This document shows positions 36,642 to 46,153 of a DNA stretch of 64,000 bases, one piece after another. The notes under the pieces are model-generated. The model searched no databases. It was not told the DNA's origin and was given only the letters and a program-made list of their open reading frames with translations. Position 1 is the stretch's first letter. Every line of letters begins with the position of its first letter. Origin of the DNA: Methanosarcina sp. UBA289 (GTDB taxonomy: Archaea > Halobacteriota > Methanosarcinia > Methanosarcinales > Methanosarcinaceae); the NCBI GenBank assembly GCA_002496565.1, contig DAKJ01000018.1, positions 391,606 to 455,605 of the forward strand. Reading direction: 5' to 3'. The translations under genes and the position numbers were made by a program.

Positions 36642-37142
36642 TTGGCAAAGGTTTTCATTTACCCTATTAACAGTCTTATTTTAGCCGATCTGGTTGAACG
36701 TTTCGGGCACAAGCCCCTTACCATGATGAGCCAGATCCGAGGAAAAGTTACAAGCCTCAGCCTTGATTCTCCTCCTATAAATATTACTCCTGAAGATCCT
36801 AAATTGGGTCTTAAATATGCTGCAATTGAAGTACCGGCTGGAGTGAGAGGAAGGATGTCGCTGATAGGTCCTCTTATAGAGCAAACAGAAGCTGCAATTA
36901 TAGTTGAAAATCCGCCTACTGACTTTGGCTGTGTGGGTTGTAACCGCACAAATGAGCTGACGAAGTATCTTGTCCGCTCAAAAGGTGTCCCTGTACTCGA
37001 GGTAAAGTACCCGGAATCCGACGAGGAAGCCCGCGACTTCGTAAACGAAATCGTAGCATTTCTGGAGTCATTGCCTAAAGAAAAGCCTGAAGACGAAAAG
37101 GTGGAAGAGAAAGAATCGGCAGAAAAGGAGGACAAGAAATGA
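36642..37142 (+). CDS. mmp5: Methanogenesis marker protein 5
   Basis: 166 residues. I chose TTG 36642 ([21 protein letters not shown]), six bases after GAGGTG, over the overlapping GTG 36633. [20 protein letters not shown] carries a CxxC pair that may bind metal. The C-terminal 30 residues are almost all Glu and Lys, a low-complexity tail. It lies between mmp6 and mmp15, overlapping the latter by four bases (ATGA). Confidence 0.88.
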   Translation: MAKVFIYPINSLILADLVERFGHKPLTMMSQIRGKVTSLSLDSPPINITPEDPKLGLKYAAIEVPAGVRGRMSLIGPLIEQTEAAIIVENPPTDFGCVGCNRTNELTKYLVRSKGVPVLEVKYPESDEEARDFVNEIVAFLESLPKEKPEDEKVEEKESAEKEDKK

Positions 37143-38386
37143 GCGCTGAAGAATCTTCACTTGTCAAAATTGCACTAGTATCCTGCGGCTCTGAGTATGC
37201 CGGAGTTCAGCCCGAATTTGAAGAAGCCGCAGCTAAGGTAAATGCAAAATTTATTTATCCTGAAATTGATGTTGCATCCATAGATACTATAGGCAAAGAT
37301 TTCGGGCTTGAGGTTGCGAGCGGAGATCTTAGGCTTATGATGGCCAGGGCAAAGGCTGTTGTTGAAGGCACAACTAATGCTGAAGGGGTTTTTATCACTA
37401 CCTGTTTTCGATGTGCTGAAGGAGCTATTGTACGAAATGAGGTCAGAAGGTACATTCATGAGCACTCCAACATTCCGGTAATCAGTTATTCATTTACCGA
37501 AAGCACCAGTGCAGGTACGCTGCTCACTCGCCTGGAGGCTCTTACTACAATTGTCAGACGCAGGCACCTTCTTACAAGAGAAGTTCAGACCGGACTGACT
37601 GCGGGAATAGACTCAGGGTCAACAACCACAAAAGCCGTGATAATGAGGGACAATAAGATAATAGGTAAGGGCTGGGTACCCACAACAAAAGTTCTTGAAA
37701 GTGCTGAAGAAGCTTACTCTATTGCCCTAGAAGAGGCCGGGGTTGCCAGGAAAGAAATTCAAGCTATAGGTACAACGGGATATGGTCGTTTCCTTATAGG
37801 GAACCATTTAAAAGCTCAGCTTATCCAAGAAGAAATAACTGTCAACTCAAAAGGAGCCGTCTATCTTGCTAATAAGCAGAAAGGCAATGCAACAGTAATT
37901 GATATAGGCGGTATGGACAACAAGGCAATCTCAGTTCAGGACGGAATTCCCGGTATGTTTACAATGGGGGGAATCTGCGCAGGTGCTTCAGGACGTTTCT
38001 TTGAGATGATCTCAAAGCGACTTGGTGTAGATATTACTGAATTAGGAGCCCTAGCAGTCAAAGGCATGCACGAAAATGTATCCATGAACAGCTACTGTAT
38101 AGTCTTTGGAACTCAATCCCTTGTAAATTCCCTTGCAAAAGGAGCTACCCCTGAAGATGTGGCTGCAGCCGCTTGTTATAGTGTGGTAGAACAGATATAT
38201 GAGCAGCAGTTGCAGGAAGTGGATGTTAAAGAGCCGTTGATTCTTGTAGGTGGGTCATCACTAATTGCAGGAGTTCCAAAAGCCCTCGGAGAGCTTCTCA
38301 AGATCAATGTCCTTGTGCCCGAGAACTCACATATGATAGGAGCAGTAGGAGCAGCTTTGCTTGCTTCGGGCTTTGTGGAGGAGTGA
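37139..38386 (+). CDS. mmp15: Methanogenesis marker protein 15, BadF/HgdC-type ATPase
   Basis: 415 residues. The first 150 form a domain with a CFRCAEGA cysteine pair. The rest is an ASKHA ATPase with the phosphate loop [17 protein letters not shown] loop [11 protein letters not shown] and cysteines in [11 protein letters not shown] and MNSYCIVFG. The last two match the positions that bridge a 4Fe-4S cluster between subunits in 2-hydroxyacyl-CoA dehydratase activators. By analogy it could pass low-potential electrons with ATP hydrolysis, which fits MCR activation. AGGAGG precedes the ATG. Confidence 0.9.
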   Translation: MSAEESSLVKIALVSCGSEYAGVQPEFEEAAAKVNAKFIYPEIDVASIDTIGKDFGLEVASGDLRLMMARAKAVVEGTTNAEGVFITTCFRCAEGAIVRNEVRRYIHEHSNIPVISYSFTESTSAGTLLTRLEALTTIVRRRHLLTREVQTGLTAGIDSGSTTTKAVIMRDNKIIGKGWVPTTKVLESAEEAYSIALEEAGVARKEIQAIGTTGYGRFLIGNHLKAQLIQEEITVNSKGAVYLANKQKGNATVIDIGGMDNKAISVQDGIPGMFTMGGICAGASGRFFEMISKRLGVDITELGALAVKGMHENVSMNSYCIVFGTQSLVNSLAKGATPEDVAAAACYSVVEQIYEQQLQEVDVKEPLILVGGSSLIAGVPKALGELLKINVLVPENSHMIGAVGAALLASGFVEE

Positions 38387-38393
38387 GGGAAGG

Positions 38394-38993
38394 ATGGATT
38401 CGCTTGAGATCTTTGATGTCGAGTCCGCAATTGCTTCGGAGCAAGAATTTTACAGAAAGATTATCGAGGACAATCTTGTAAATCTCAAGCTTGCCCCGGC
38501 AATAGGGAGAATAAAGGTAGTGTTGAGACCTGAAGATTCTCTCTTTCAGATGGCAATTCTCCTGAGGGATGTGGGTACCAGAGTTACAACAGCTGATGTC
38601 GCAGATATTGAAGCAAAACCGGTTGCCCGTGAGATAATAATTTCGATCAAAAAAGAGCAGTATATTCCAGAATTACTGGGAAAACTCTGGGAACGCTACG
38701 GGAAAGCAAACATCAGTCAGCCGGACCGCTGGACTGTAGCCATAAGTACGGATAAACCAGAGGAAGAAGCCGCTTTTCTTAAAGATATGATGGTTGCAGA
38801 TCCCAGGCACAGGCTTCATGAAAACCTTGTTGATTTCGCAATCCGTGTCACTCCAGAGGGTTTCAGGGTTCGGTATCATCTATATAAAGGTAACCAGTTT
38901 ATTTTTGTGGCGTCTGAGGAAGCACTAAAACAAGAATGGATTAAAGAGGCAGGAGCGATGCTTGAAGAACTGACGAAAGGAGGGAAAAAGTAA
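38394..38993 (+). CDS. mmp17: Methanogenesis marker protein 17
   Basis: 199 residues from ATG 38394 (MDSLEIFDVESAIASEQEFY), directly behind GAGGGAAGG and seven bases after mmp15. It is soluble, mixed alpha/beta, with no cysteine cluster. The DMMVADPRHRLHENLVDFAIRVTPEGFRVRYH region is typical of the family. Mmp17 is one of the proteins found with McrC and Mmp7 in MCR activation complexes from other methanogens. Tight packing with mmp7 (one base apart) supports co-translation. Confidence 0.88.
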   Translation: MDSLEIFDVESAIASEQEFYRKIIEDNLVNLKLAPAIGRIKVVLRPEDSLFQMAILLRDVGTRVTTADVADIEAKPVAREIIISIKKEQYIPELLGKLWERYGKANISQPDRWTVAISTDKPEEEAAFLKDMMVADPRHRLHENLVDFAIRVTPEGFRVRYHLYKGNQFIFVASEEALKQEWIKEAGAMLEELTKGGKK

Positions 38994-38994
38994 G

Positions 38995-39927
38995 ATGGCT
39001 GTACTTCAACCCTATCTTTATACAGGTGGCGTCCACAAGCATGGACTTTTAATTGAGCTGCTGGAAGACCTGGGAGGCTACATAATCCAGAAAGTAATTA
39101 CAGGGACTGAAGTCAACCTTATAATGCTTATTCCGGAAAAAGATGTCCCAGTAGTGAAAAAACAGTCTGATGAACTGCTCGGGATGATGATAGAAGCTCC
39201 CCTGACTGGAGTTGAGATTGCAGTTGTTTCACCGACCCTTGCTTCTCATCACCTTCCACATTCAGCCTGCGACGTAGCAGAGTATCTTCGCCATCCCGGG
39301 GCCAATACGAACATGATAGGACTTGCAAGAGGAATGGGGCGCAGAGTCTCTCTATCCATGGATTACGAAAGGAAACTTATCAACGAACACGATATTGCAG
39401 TTTTCACTTTCGGGTCGTTCAGTGACTGCATAATAAACAAGAAGCCAAAGCTCTTTGAGGGCATAGAAATCCCGATTGTGGTTACAGGCGGACCGGACCT
39501 GAAGACCGAAGACGTCCCCGGAGCAGACCTTTACGTTGGAAACATAGGAAGGACTTCTCATAGGTTAAGGAAAACCGAGGAGGTTAGCGCCCTTGATAAA
39601 CTTAATGAAGGGATTGGAAAGATTGCTGACAATATTCGTAAACAGCAGGCAAAAGATCCTCTTGCAGTGCTCCCTGCCAGAGTTATGAAAGAGATTGAAA
39701 ACCAAGTTCCGGAAATTAGAACTGTACTTTCGCCTGCTCCACTTACCCTCCAGCTTAACGGGCTTAGAGTCAAGTTGCCTTATGATGAATTTCATGAAAG
39801 GCTTGAAAAACTGGAATTTGATGAAGGAGTTAATCTTTCCGAGCTTTCAAATATTTCCAGATCAAAAATGAAAAATTATATATTGATAAAAATCAAATCT
39901 AAGTCTGACGTTGGTTTTGCAATTTGA
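38995..39927 (+). CDS. mmp7: Methanogenesis marker protein 7
   Basis: 310 residues, starting ATG one base after mmp17, with GGAGGGAAAAAG upstream. Opening YLYTGGVHKHGLLIELLEDLGGYI is characteristic, followed by SHHLPHSACDVAEYLRHPGANTNMIGLARGMGRR (39247-39348). Cysteines at SHHLPHSACD and FSDCIINKK are candidates for cluster ligands. Mmp7 is a core member of the MCR activation complex with McrC and Mmp17. It is the last gene of the run. Confidence 0.92.
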   Translation: MAVLQPYLYTGGVHKHGLLIELLEDLGGYIIQKVITGTEVNLIMLIPEKDVPVVKKQSDELLGMMIEAPLTGVEIAVVSPTLASHHLPHSACDVAEYLRHPGANTNMIGLARGMGRRVSLSMDYERKLINEHDIAVFTFGSFSDCIINKKPKLFEGIEIPIVVTGGPDLKTEDVPGADLYVGNIGRTSHRLRKTEEVSALDKLNEGIGKIADNIRKQQAKDPLAVLPARVMKEIENQVPEIRTVLSPAPLTLQLNGLRVKLPYDEFHERLEKLEFDEGVNLSELSNISRSKMKNYILIKIKSKSDVGFAI

Positions 39928-40069
39928 CCCGGGTTCTGTTGCTTTAATAGTTATCTACTTTACATTTTACTGGGTTCGTGTTTTTTCACTTATCCTTTAG
40001 AATGTAAAGCCTATACAGAAAACGGTGTGTGAATCTTTTTTCCACGTTAATCTATGCTGGTGGTTTCGT

Positions 40070-40534
40070 ATGGAACTTGAGGATATTGTGGAAATTTTGA
40101 AAAAGGATCCTGAGAAAGCTGTTCCTGAACTCCTTGAGGATGTCCGGAGTCAATATGGTGAAGTTCCCTACATAATGAATTTCATGAAAGATCTCCCGGA
40201 GATTTTCATCCCAAAAACACTTTATGAAAACTCCATAATGAGGGGATTCAAGAACCTCGATCCAGAAACAGTTGAACTTATTGCAATAGGTGTAGCTTCT
40301 GCCCTTCGCTGCGAGCATTGCCTGAAAATGCATATTAGAGTCGCAAAAAGAAGAGGGATAAAGAAAGAAAAAATATTTTATGCAATTATGATAGGCGCAT
40401 CAATTTCCAATGCCGCAGTGCTTGCCGAAAGTACAAGAGCTCTTGCATCCGAATTTCCGGACAACGGAAACAAAGAAGAAAAACACTGCTATGATCCAGA
40501 CTGTGAGATATGCAATATATCTAGCCGCTCTTAA
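40070..40534 (+). CDS. AhpD-like / carboxymuconolactone decarboxylase family protein
   Basis: 154 residues from ATG 40070; the GTG at 40025 would add 15 residues without a ribosome site. The helix RCEHCLKMHIRVAKRRG holds the CxxC-x3-H redox site (C81, C84, H88) of AhpD-type peroxidase reductases. The C terminus has an extra cysteine-rich tail (HCYDPDCEIC) that is not part of the core fold and could bind metal. It probably handles thiol redox or peroxide. It follows mmp7 by 142 bp, perhaps separately transcribed. Confidence 0.85.
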   Translation: MELEDIVEILKKDPEKAVPELLEDVRSQYGEVPYIMNFMKDLPEIFIPKTLYENSIMRGFKNLDPETVELIAIGVASALRCEHCLKMHIRVAKRRGIKKEKIFYAIMIGASISNAAVLAESTRALASEFPDNGNKEEKHCYDPDCEICNISSRS

Positions 40535-40540
40535 ATAAAC

Positions 40541-40574
40541 AGAAAAAATTTGGCAAATTGCCAATTCGTTTTTG
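40541..40574 (+). terminator. Weak terminator after the AhpD-like gene
   Basis: TTGGC (40550-40554) pairs with GCCAA (40560-40564) around a 5-nt loop, followed by TTCGTTTTT. The stem is short, so support is modest. Confidence 0.35.
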
Positions 40575-40725
40575 AGGGTTTTATAAATTCAGTTTGTCAG
40601 GAATCTGATTATTTTTGAGAAGAATTCTCCAATCGGAAGTTATTAACAGAAAGCATACTCTCCGTCAAGTAGACAGTACTCTTGCACCAGATTCTATACC
40701 AAAGTCTGCAAAATATGTGTAAGAA

Positions 40726-41481
40726 ATGATACTGTTACTTCAGGATCAAACAACTATTTTATGGAGGCCGGTTTATATAAATAGAGACAGTAGATCTGGA
40801 ATTAAATTGTCCTTTGTGCTGTTGCTGATGGTAATTGTTTTATCCAATATCTCGGCCGCATCTGAAGCAAATTCAGAAAGGATTTTAGACCATCCGTGGG
40901 ATCACTCTCCTATAACGGTATATATAGATGATAGCAATGTGCCTGAGCACTACAGCCCTACTTATTATGCACAGATAGAAAAGGCTATGGAATACTGGGT
41001 GGAGGGAGGAAATGGAAACCTAGAGTTCACGCCTGTTTTTAAAATTGTGGATTCGAAAGATGCGGATATCAGAGTAAAATGGGTAGAAAATCTGGAAGAA
41101 GTTGAAGGTGCTCCCTCAGGCGTTGCTGGTTATGCAAGGCCCAGGATATCGGATGGTCGATATGTAAGGGTAGATATAGTGCTTGAGGTAGGAAACTATC
41201 AGGGTAAAGCCTGGCGCCAGTACGGAGATGCGACAATGCTCTCTATTGTGAAGCATGAGTTTGGACACGCTCTTGGGCTGGGACACAGCAGTGATAGGAG
41301 GGATATTATGTATCCCGAATATGAGCAAAGAGACAATATAAACCCCCTCCTCTTGAGTAAATTTGGTCCCTTACTGCGTATAGCAGCTCTTGCAGCTCTT
41401 GCAGTTCTCCTGTACCTCGGGGTAAGCTGGCACCGCAGCAAGAAAAAAAGGAAAATACTTGAGGATAAGTACTTCAAGTAA
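40726..41481 (+). CDS. Membrane-anchored metzincin (matrixin-like) protease
   Basis: 251 residues. A hydrophobic segment at about 26-45 acts as signal or anchor, and a second at about 215-235 is followed by RSKKKRKIL, so the domain between faces outside with a cytoplasmic basic tail. The catalytic site is HEFGHALGLGH (H177, E178, H181, H187) with a Met-turn IMYPEY about eight residues on, the metzincin hallmark. The N-terminal twenty residues before the first span may not be translated; no good ribosome site marks the start. It likely processes surface or S-layer proteins. Confidence 0.85.
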   Translation: MILLLQDQTTILWRPVYINRDSRSGIKLSFVLLLMVIVLSNISAASEANSERILDHPWDHSPITVYIDDSNVPEHYSPTYYAQIEKAMEYWVEGGNGNLEFTPVFKIVDSKDADIRVKWVENLEEVEGAPSGVAGYARPRISDGRYVRVDIVLEVGNYQGKAWRQYGDATMLSIVKHEFGHALGLGHSSDRRDIMYPEYEQRDNINPLLLSKFGPLLRIAALAALAVLLYLGVSWHRSKKKRKILEDKYFK

Positions 41482-41517
41482 AAAGTTATATTTAAATAAC
41501 CTCAAATCGAATACGAA

Positions 41518-41955
41518 TTAAATAGGTAGCTCTGGAGGTTCTTTATTTTCTATCGCAAATCTTTGAAAGAATTCTTTAAAATGGTCAGGAAGGGCATCCA
41601 TCTCCAGAATATTCTCAAGAGAACTCCATATATGTTCAGTATGTTCGTGGCTTAACTTTACATCAGCAATGATATATCCTCCATCATATACTATGGCAAT
41701 CACCTTTTTTTCCGGAAGCTCAAAGGTAGCATATCCTGCGATTTCTCCAGGAACGATTGAAATTCCAGTTTCCTCCCAGACCTCCCGCACAACAGCTTCC
41801 TCAAGGGGTTCTCCGCGAATTAACTTTCCCCCTGGAAGATCCCATTTTTCTGGATTGCTGTGGGAGTTTTCCGACCGCCTGAGAAGCAGGAATTCACCTT
41901 TCTCGTTCCGGAGAATGGCATAAACAGAAACGATGTAAGGTTTCTCTAGATTCAT
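41518..41955 (-). CDS. Nudix hydrolase
   Basis: 145 residues with a complete Nudix box from residue 42: G-x5-E-x7-REVWEETGI (GGKLIRGEPLEEAVV then REVWEETGI). Members hydrolyse nucleoside diphosphates linked to another group; the specificity here is unknown. Preceding PEKWDLPGGK is typical of the ADP-ribose/MutT-like branch. It is convergent with the metzincin and 250 bp from the divergent AOR gene. Confidence 0.9.
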   Translation of the reverse strand: MNLEKPYIVSVYAILRNEKGEFLLLRRSENSHSNPEKWDLPGGKLIRGEPLEEAVVREVWEETGISIVPGEIAGYATFELPEKKVIAIVYDGGYIIADVKLSHEHTEHIWSSLENILEMDALPDHFKEFFQRFAIENKEPPELPI

Positions 41956-42207
41956 ACAATAATATGTGAGATTTCTCTGTCTTAAAGGCTGGCTCTTTTA
42001 ATATCTTCAAGATACAATTTTCTCTTAAAGTGAGGAAAAATTGAAACCGCAGAAAAATGGTCTGAAATAAATAAGGTCGAATAGAAAAATCAATACCGAA
42101 AAAGGTAAAACCAAGAAAAAGGTGAGTTTAATAGAATCTTGGCAGCTACTTGAAAAAAAGTTCTCAACTAAAAAAGCAAAACAGGAAAAGAGAATAGAGG
42201 ACTCAAT

Positions 42208-43938
42208 ATGACTCGCTGGACAGGAAAAACAGTATATTTAGACCTTAGCTCCGAATCGGTAAGTACAGTCAGGACCGATGAAAACTTAATTCGAAAATAC
42301 CTTGGCGGCCGAGGGCTTGGGGTAAGATTGCTTTCCGAGCTTACAGATGCTAATATTGACCCTTTTGACCAGGAAAATCCCTTAATTTTTACTTCAGGGC
42401 CTCTTTCAGGCCTTGCTCCGATGGCTTCAGGGACAGTCCTTACATCGAAATCACCGTTAACAGGCACAATATTTAGCTGGAACATGGGTGGGGGTTTCGG
42501 GGGAGAGCTCAAGAAAGTTGAAATTGATGCTCTGGTAATCACCGGAAAGGCAAATAGACCTTCCTATGTGGAAATAAAGGGAGGAAGCATTAAAATTTTG
42601 CCCGCAGAACATCTCTGGGGAAAAAATATTAGAGCATGTACCGAAGCCCTTGAAAGCAAAGGCAGGGTGGCCTGTATTGGTAGAGCAGGAGAAAAGCAGG
42701 TTCTTATTTCTTCCTTTGTTGTTGATTCCACACATATCGGAAGAGGAGGTCTTGGTGCAGTTGCTGGTTCAAAGATGCTAAAAGCTGTGGTTGTAAAAGG
42801 AGAAAAAGAACTTTTGCCTTCCGATCCAGAGAGCTTCAGGGAACTTAAAGCAAAAGTATTGAAACTTTTTGATGCAAGCCCCGTGCTTTCCAAAGGTCTT
42901 GCAAATTATGGGACATGTGCTTTTGTAAAATTACTCGATTACATGAATCTTATCCCCAGCAGGAACTTTACCGGAAGGAAGACTTCTTTCTCAGACGTGC
43001 TTTCAGGAGAACATATCAAATCCACTTTCGAGCTTGAAAATGAAAGTTGCCCTTGCTGTCCTCTGGGTTGTAAAAAGAGAATTAAAGAAACTGGGCAGAT
43101 TTTGCCTGATTATGATTCCCTTTGGGCCTTCGGATTTAACCTTGAAAACCCTCACCTGAATTCCGTGTTTGAAGCTGATAGGATATGCAAGGATTATGGA
43201 CTTGACCCTATTTCAGCAGGTTCCGTGCTTGGAGCGTGTAGAGAACTTAAAGCAAGAATATTTGAAGATAATGAACTGGAATCCATGCTCTCTAAAATTG
43301 GAGAAGGAGGAAAACTCGGAAATGGAGCCAGACGATACTTTTCAGGCATTGGGAAAAAAGATTTAAGCATGGATGTAAAAGGGCTCGAACTTGCAGGTTT
43401 TGATCTGCGAGGGATAAGGGGGCAGGCCCTGGCTTATGCTACATCCACCCACGGAGGAGACTATCTGACTGCTTTTATGGTCGGTCCCGAGGTACTTGGA
43501 AAGCCTGTAAGTCTTGACCGTTTGAGCCTTAAAGGAAAAGCAGGTATCCTTCAGGTATTTGAAAATCTGACTGCAGTTCTAGACTCTTTTGTATTCTGCC
43601 CCTACTCGGGTTTTGTCCTTAACGAAGAACTCGTTTCAGCTCTCCTTCTTTCGGCTACAGGTATGGAGATATCCCCTGCAGAACTTCTGAAAATCGGAGA
43701 AAGAATCTATAATCTGGAGAAAACTTATAACCTCAAAGCCGGATTTACCCGGAAAGATGATACCATCCCTGAAAGGCTGTTTGAAAACAAGGGAGAGGAT
43801 AAAGAACACGGGCTTCCCAAGCAGGAGTTTGAAGCTGCACTTCAGGAATATTACCATTACCGTGGCTGGGATGAGGAAGGAATACCGAAGCCGGAGAAAT
43901 TAAAGGAGCTTGGACTCAGCTTTAAAGAAGAAAACTGA
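42208..43938 (+). CDS. aor: Tungsten-containing aldehyde:ferredoxin oxidoreductase
   Basis: 576 residues of the AOR family, which oxidises aldehydes to acids and reduces ferredoxin using a tungsten bis-pterin and one 4Fe-4S cluster. N-terminal pterin-binding region: YLGGRGLGVRLLSELTDANIDP, then FTSGPLSGL and GRGGLGAVAGSKMLKA. Cluster cysteines are in ESCPCCPLGCKKR and later FVFCPYSGF. It is slightly short compared with about 600 residues. GAGG precedes the ATG. Not part of an operon; substrate unknown, with amino acid-derived aldehydes as candidates. Confidence 0.9.
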   Translation: MTRWTGKTVYLDLSSESVSTVRTDENLIRKYLGGRGLGVRLLSELTDANIDPFDQENPLIFTSGPLSGLAPMASGTVLTSKSPLTGTIFSWNMGGGFGGELKKVEIDALVITGKANRPSYVEIKGGSIKILPAEHLWGKNIRACTEALESKGRVACIGRAGEKQVLISSFVVDSTHIGRGGLGAVAGSKMLKAVVVKGEKELLPSDPESFRELKAKVLKLFDASPVLSKGLANYGTCAFVKLLDYMNLIPSRNFTGRKTSFSDVLSGEHIKSTFELENESCPCCPLGCKKRIKETGQILPDYDSLWAFGFNLENPHLNSVFEADRICKDYGLDPISAGSVLGACRELKARIFEDNELESMLSKIGEGGKLGNGARRYFSGIGKKDLSMDVKGLELAGFDLRGIRGQALAYATSTHGGDYLTAFMVGPEVLGKPVSLDRLSLKGKAGILQVFENLTAVLDSFVFCPYSGFVLNEELVSALLLSATGMEISPAELLKIGERIYNLEKTYNLKAGFTRKDDTIPERLFENKGEDKEHGLPKQEFEAALQEYYHYRGWDEEGIPKPEKLKELGLSFKEEN

Positions 43939-44456
43939 AAAGGCAGTTCGAGAGGTTAGAAGTATAAAATTAATTTGGTATAACGCGTCTCAAAGAGAAA
44001 AAGAAAGGAAAAGTATTTTAGAGCATTTTACTGTATACAAGCTCCAAAAATAATAAATTTTATAAGGTAAAGGATTTTCTCTTTGAAATCTAATGTTTCC
44101 TTTAATCCAGTATTCCACTAACCTGGGTTTTTCCAATTTATTCAAGAGATTTCAGGCAAATATTCCCGAAATCCAGTCTAAAGACGCAGAATCTCGCACA
44201 AGCGTTATATAGTCAAGGATAATTAATCGTATTAGTTCTCGATCTGTAGATTGATTCTGTAGTCACCCCAAACCAGGAATATTTTCCATTTTTCCATGCA
44301 GAAGATTAGCAATGTGTGGACAGAATAAGAGACAGGCTTAAAAATTAGGAAAGCCTTCTTATACTACTTCGTCGGAGCCGCGGAAAGTGTCCGGCAAATC
44401 CGAAATGGCATTTACAACTTATTTATAAACATCCAAAAACGTATGGGAGAATCATT
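43939..44456. other. Intergenic region before eIF5A, nothing recognised
   Basis: About 520 bp, AT-rich, with a more GC-rich patch near 44370-44400 (GGAGCCGCGGAAAGTGTCCGG) upstream of eIF5A. I find no tRNA or ORF. Confidence 0.4.
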
Positions 44457-44843
44457 ATGAAACAGCAGGTAGAAGTAAAAGAACTTAAAGAAGGGAAATA
44501 TGTAATCATTGATGACGAAGCATGCGTCATAAAAAGCATTACCAAGTCCAAGCCTGGGAAACACGGAGCTGCAAAGGCAAGAGTCGAAGCTATAGGCCTC
44601 TTTGACGGTCAGAAACGTTCCTATATAGGTTCAGTTGCAAACAAAGTCTATGTTCCGATTGTGGAAAGGAAGACTGCACAGATAATCTCGATCACTGGCG
44701 ACATTGCCCAACTCATGGACATGGGAGACTTCTCAACCTTTGAGATCGTAATTCCTGATGAATATAAGGATAAGGTCAAAGAGGGCGAAGAGATTTCTTA
44801 TATTACGGCCCTTGGCAAGGTCAAGCTCGATATACGGACATAA
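44457..44843 (+). CDS. eif5A: Translation initiation factor 5A (hypusine-containing)
   Basis: 128 residues. The hypusination loop SKPGKHGAAKARVEA places the modified lysine at K35. The N domain SH3-like barrel and C-terminal OB fold (QIISITGDIAQLMDMGDFSTFEI) are complete. The factor relieves ribosome stalling, as EF-P does in bacteria. The next gene, agmatinase, makes putrescine, the precursor of the polyamine that donates the hypusine side chain, so the pairing is functionally sensible. GGGAG precedes the ATG. Confidence 0.96.
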   Translation: MKQQVEVKELKEGKYVIIDDEACVIKSITKSKPGKHGAAKARVEAIGLFDGQKRSYIGSVANKVYVPIVERKTAQIISITGDIAQLMDMGDFSTFEIVIPDEYKDKVKEGEEISYITALGKVKLDIRT

Positions 44844-44864
44844 ACTTTCAAAACTAAAGTGAAA

Positions 44865-44893
44865 ACTCAGGTTAACAGCCTGAGTCATTCTTT
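44865..44893 (+). terminator. Terminator between eIF5A and agmatinase
   Basis: ACTCAGG (44865-44871), loop TTAACAG, CCTGAGT (44879-44885), then CATTCTTTTTT. It lies 21 bp after the eIF5A stop and 33 bp before the agmatinase ATG, so it would reduce but perhaps not abolish read-through. Confidence 0.65.
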
Positions 44894-44925
44894 TTTAAGC
44901 AAATAATTTCATATCAGGTTAAAGT

Positions 44926-45801
44926 ATGTTTTTACCCAATTCCTTTATAGACGCTCTTGCAGACTATGAATCTGCACGTTATGTTATCTTCGGTGTGCCT
45001 TTTGATAATACCTCTTCTTACAGGGCAGGCAGCCGCTGGGCTCCAGACGCTATGCGACAGGTCTCTGCTAATTTTGAGAGTTATAACCCGACTTTTGACA
45101 TAGATCTTGTGGATCTTCCGATATATGATGCAGGAAACCTGGAAACTTCAGCCTCGGTTGATGAGACCCTGCAGAGTCTCTACGACGCTACAAAAGACCT
45201 CCTGAATGACGGAAAGCTTCCCATTATGCTTGGTGGAGAGCATTCTCTGACTTTCGCTATGGTGAAAGCCTGTGCCGAACTCGCAGGAGAGGACTTTGGA
45301 GTCCTTGTTCTGGATGCTCATTTTGATCTCAGGGAAGAGTACAGGGGCTTTAAGAATAACCATGCCTGCGTGTCCCGAAATATTCTCAATGAGGTTACGA
45401 AGAATCTTGTCTCTATAGGTATCAGAAGTGGTCCGGAAGAAGAATGGGTCTTTGCCAGGGAAAATAACCTTAAATATTATACAGCTGACGATGTGGAATC
45501 CACAGGCATGGTAGAGATCCTCAAAGAAGCCATTGAATGGCTTGATTGCAGCCAGCTATATCTTTCCCTTGATATGGATGCAATAGATCCGGCTTATGCT
45601 CCTGGTCTCGGCACACCTGAGCCATTCGGTCTGAGTGCTCGGGATGTAAGGACTGCGATACGGACGCTTGCTCCGATCTCAATGGCTTTTGACGTCGTAG
45701 AAATCGCCCCTGAATACGATTCCGGGCAAAGTGCCATGCTTGGGGCAAAATTAATGAGAGAGTTTATAGCTTCCCATGCAAATAGTTGCAGGAAAGCATG
45801 A
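44926..45801 (+). CDS. speB: Agmatinase
   Basis: 291 residues of the arginase/agmatinase family. Mn-binding motifs are GGEHSLTF, DAHFDLREEYRG and SLDMDAIDPAYAPGLGTPEP. It splits agmatine into putrescine and urea. Position beside eIF5A suggests supply of polyamine for deoxyhypusine formation. ATG start at 44926 after a purine-poor leader. Length is normal. Confidence 0.92.
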   Translation: MFLPNSFIDALADYESARYVIFGVPFDNTSSYRAGSRWAPDAMRQVSANFESYNPTFDIDLVDLPIYDAGNLETSASVDETLQSLYDATKDLLNDGKLPIMLGGEHSLTFAMVKACAELAGEDFGVLVLDAHFDLREEYRGFKNNHACVSRNILNEVTKNLVSIGIRSGPEEEWVFARENNLKYYTADDVESTGMVEILKEAIEWLDCSQLYLSLDMDAIDPAYAPGLGTPEPFGLSARDVRTAIRTLAPISMAFDVVEIAPEYDSGQSAMLGAKLMREFIASHANSCRKA

Positions 45802-45976
45802 GCTGAGAAAGCCGAAAAGTAATCCTGAGAGATCCAAAATTCGCAATGGATAGGATTACTCATTTTTTGAAATTGAAAAAGTTGGAAAAGGCGAAGTATT
45901 AAAGCTTCGGAACATTTTCAGGACTCAATACGTCCAGGATCCAATACTCTATTTATCGATTGACGATTTAAATCAG

Positions 45977-46153
45977 TTAAGCGAGCCAAATGGCTATTAT
46001 TTTGTCAATGGCTACGTGTGTGTACTTTCCATTCTGCTTGAGAGTGAGCACATTGTCTGCGCAGGATTCCACCTTTCCGTTAAAAACATCAGGACCCCCA
46101 CAGTAAACATCTACGACTTCGCCTAGAAGGTGTTCTACTATAAAAGGCTGCAT
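45977..46153 (-). CDS. Sm-like mini-protein, paralogue 1
   Basis: 58 residues from ATG 46153 (MQPFIVEHLLGEVVDVYCGG), behind GAGGTG; a TTG at 46168 overlaps that site. The pattern VVDVYCGGPDVFNGKVESCADNVLTL then YTHVAIDKIIAIW matches a single Sm fold: helix, strand pair with a conserved Gly, and a final strand near I-A-I-W. It is about 65% identical to the neighbouring paralogue. Sm-like proteins bind RNA as rings, but an Hfq role is only inference from the pattern. The conserved Cys-Gly-Gly-Pro-Asp is unusual. Confidence 0.75.
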   Translation of the reverse strand: MQPFIVEHLLGEVVDVYCGGPDVFNGKVESCADNVLTLKQNGKYTHVAIDKIIAIWLA

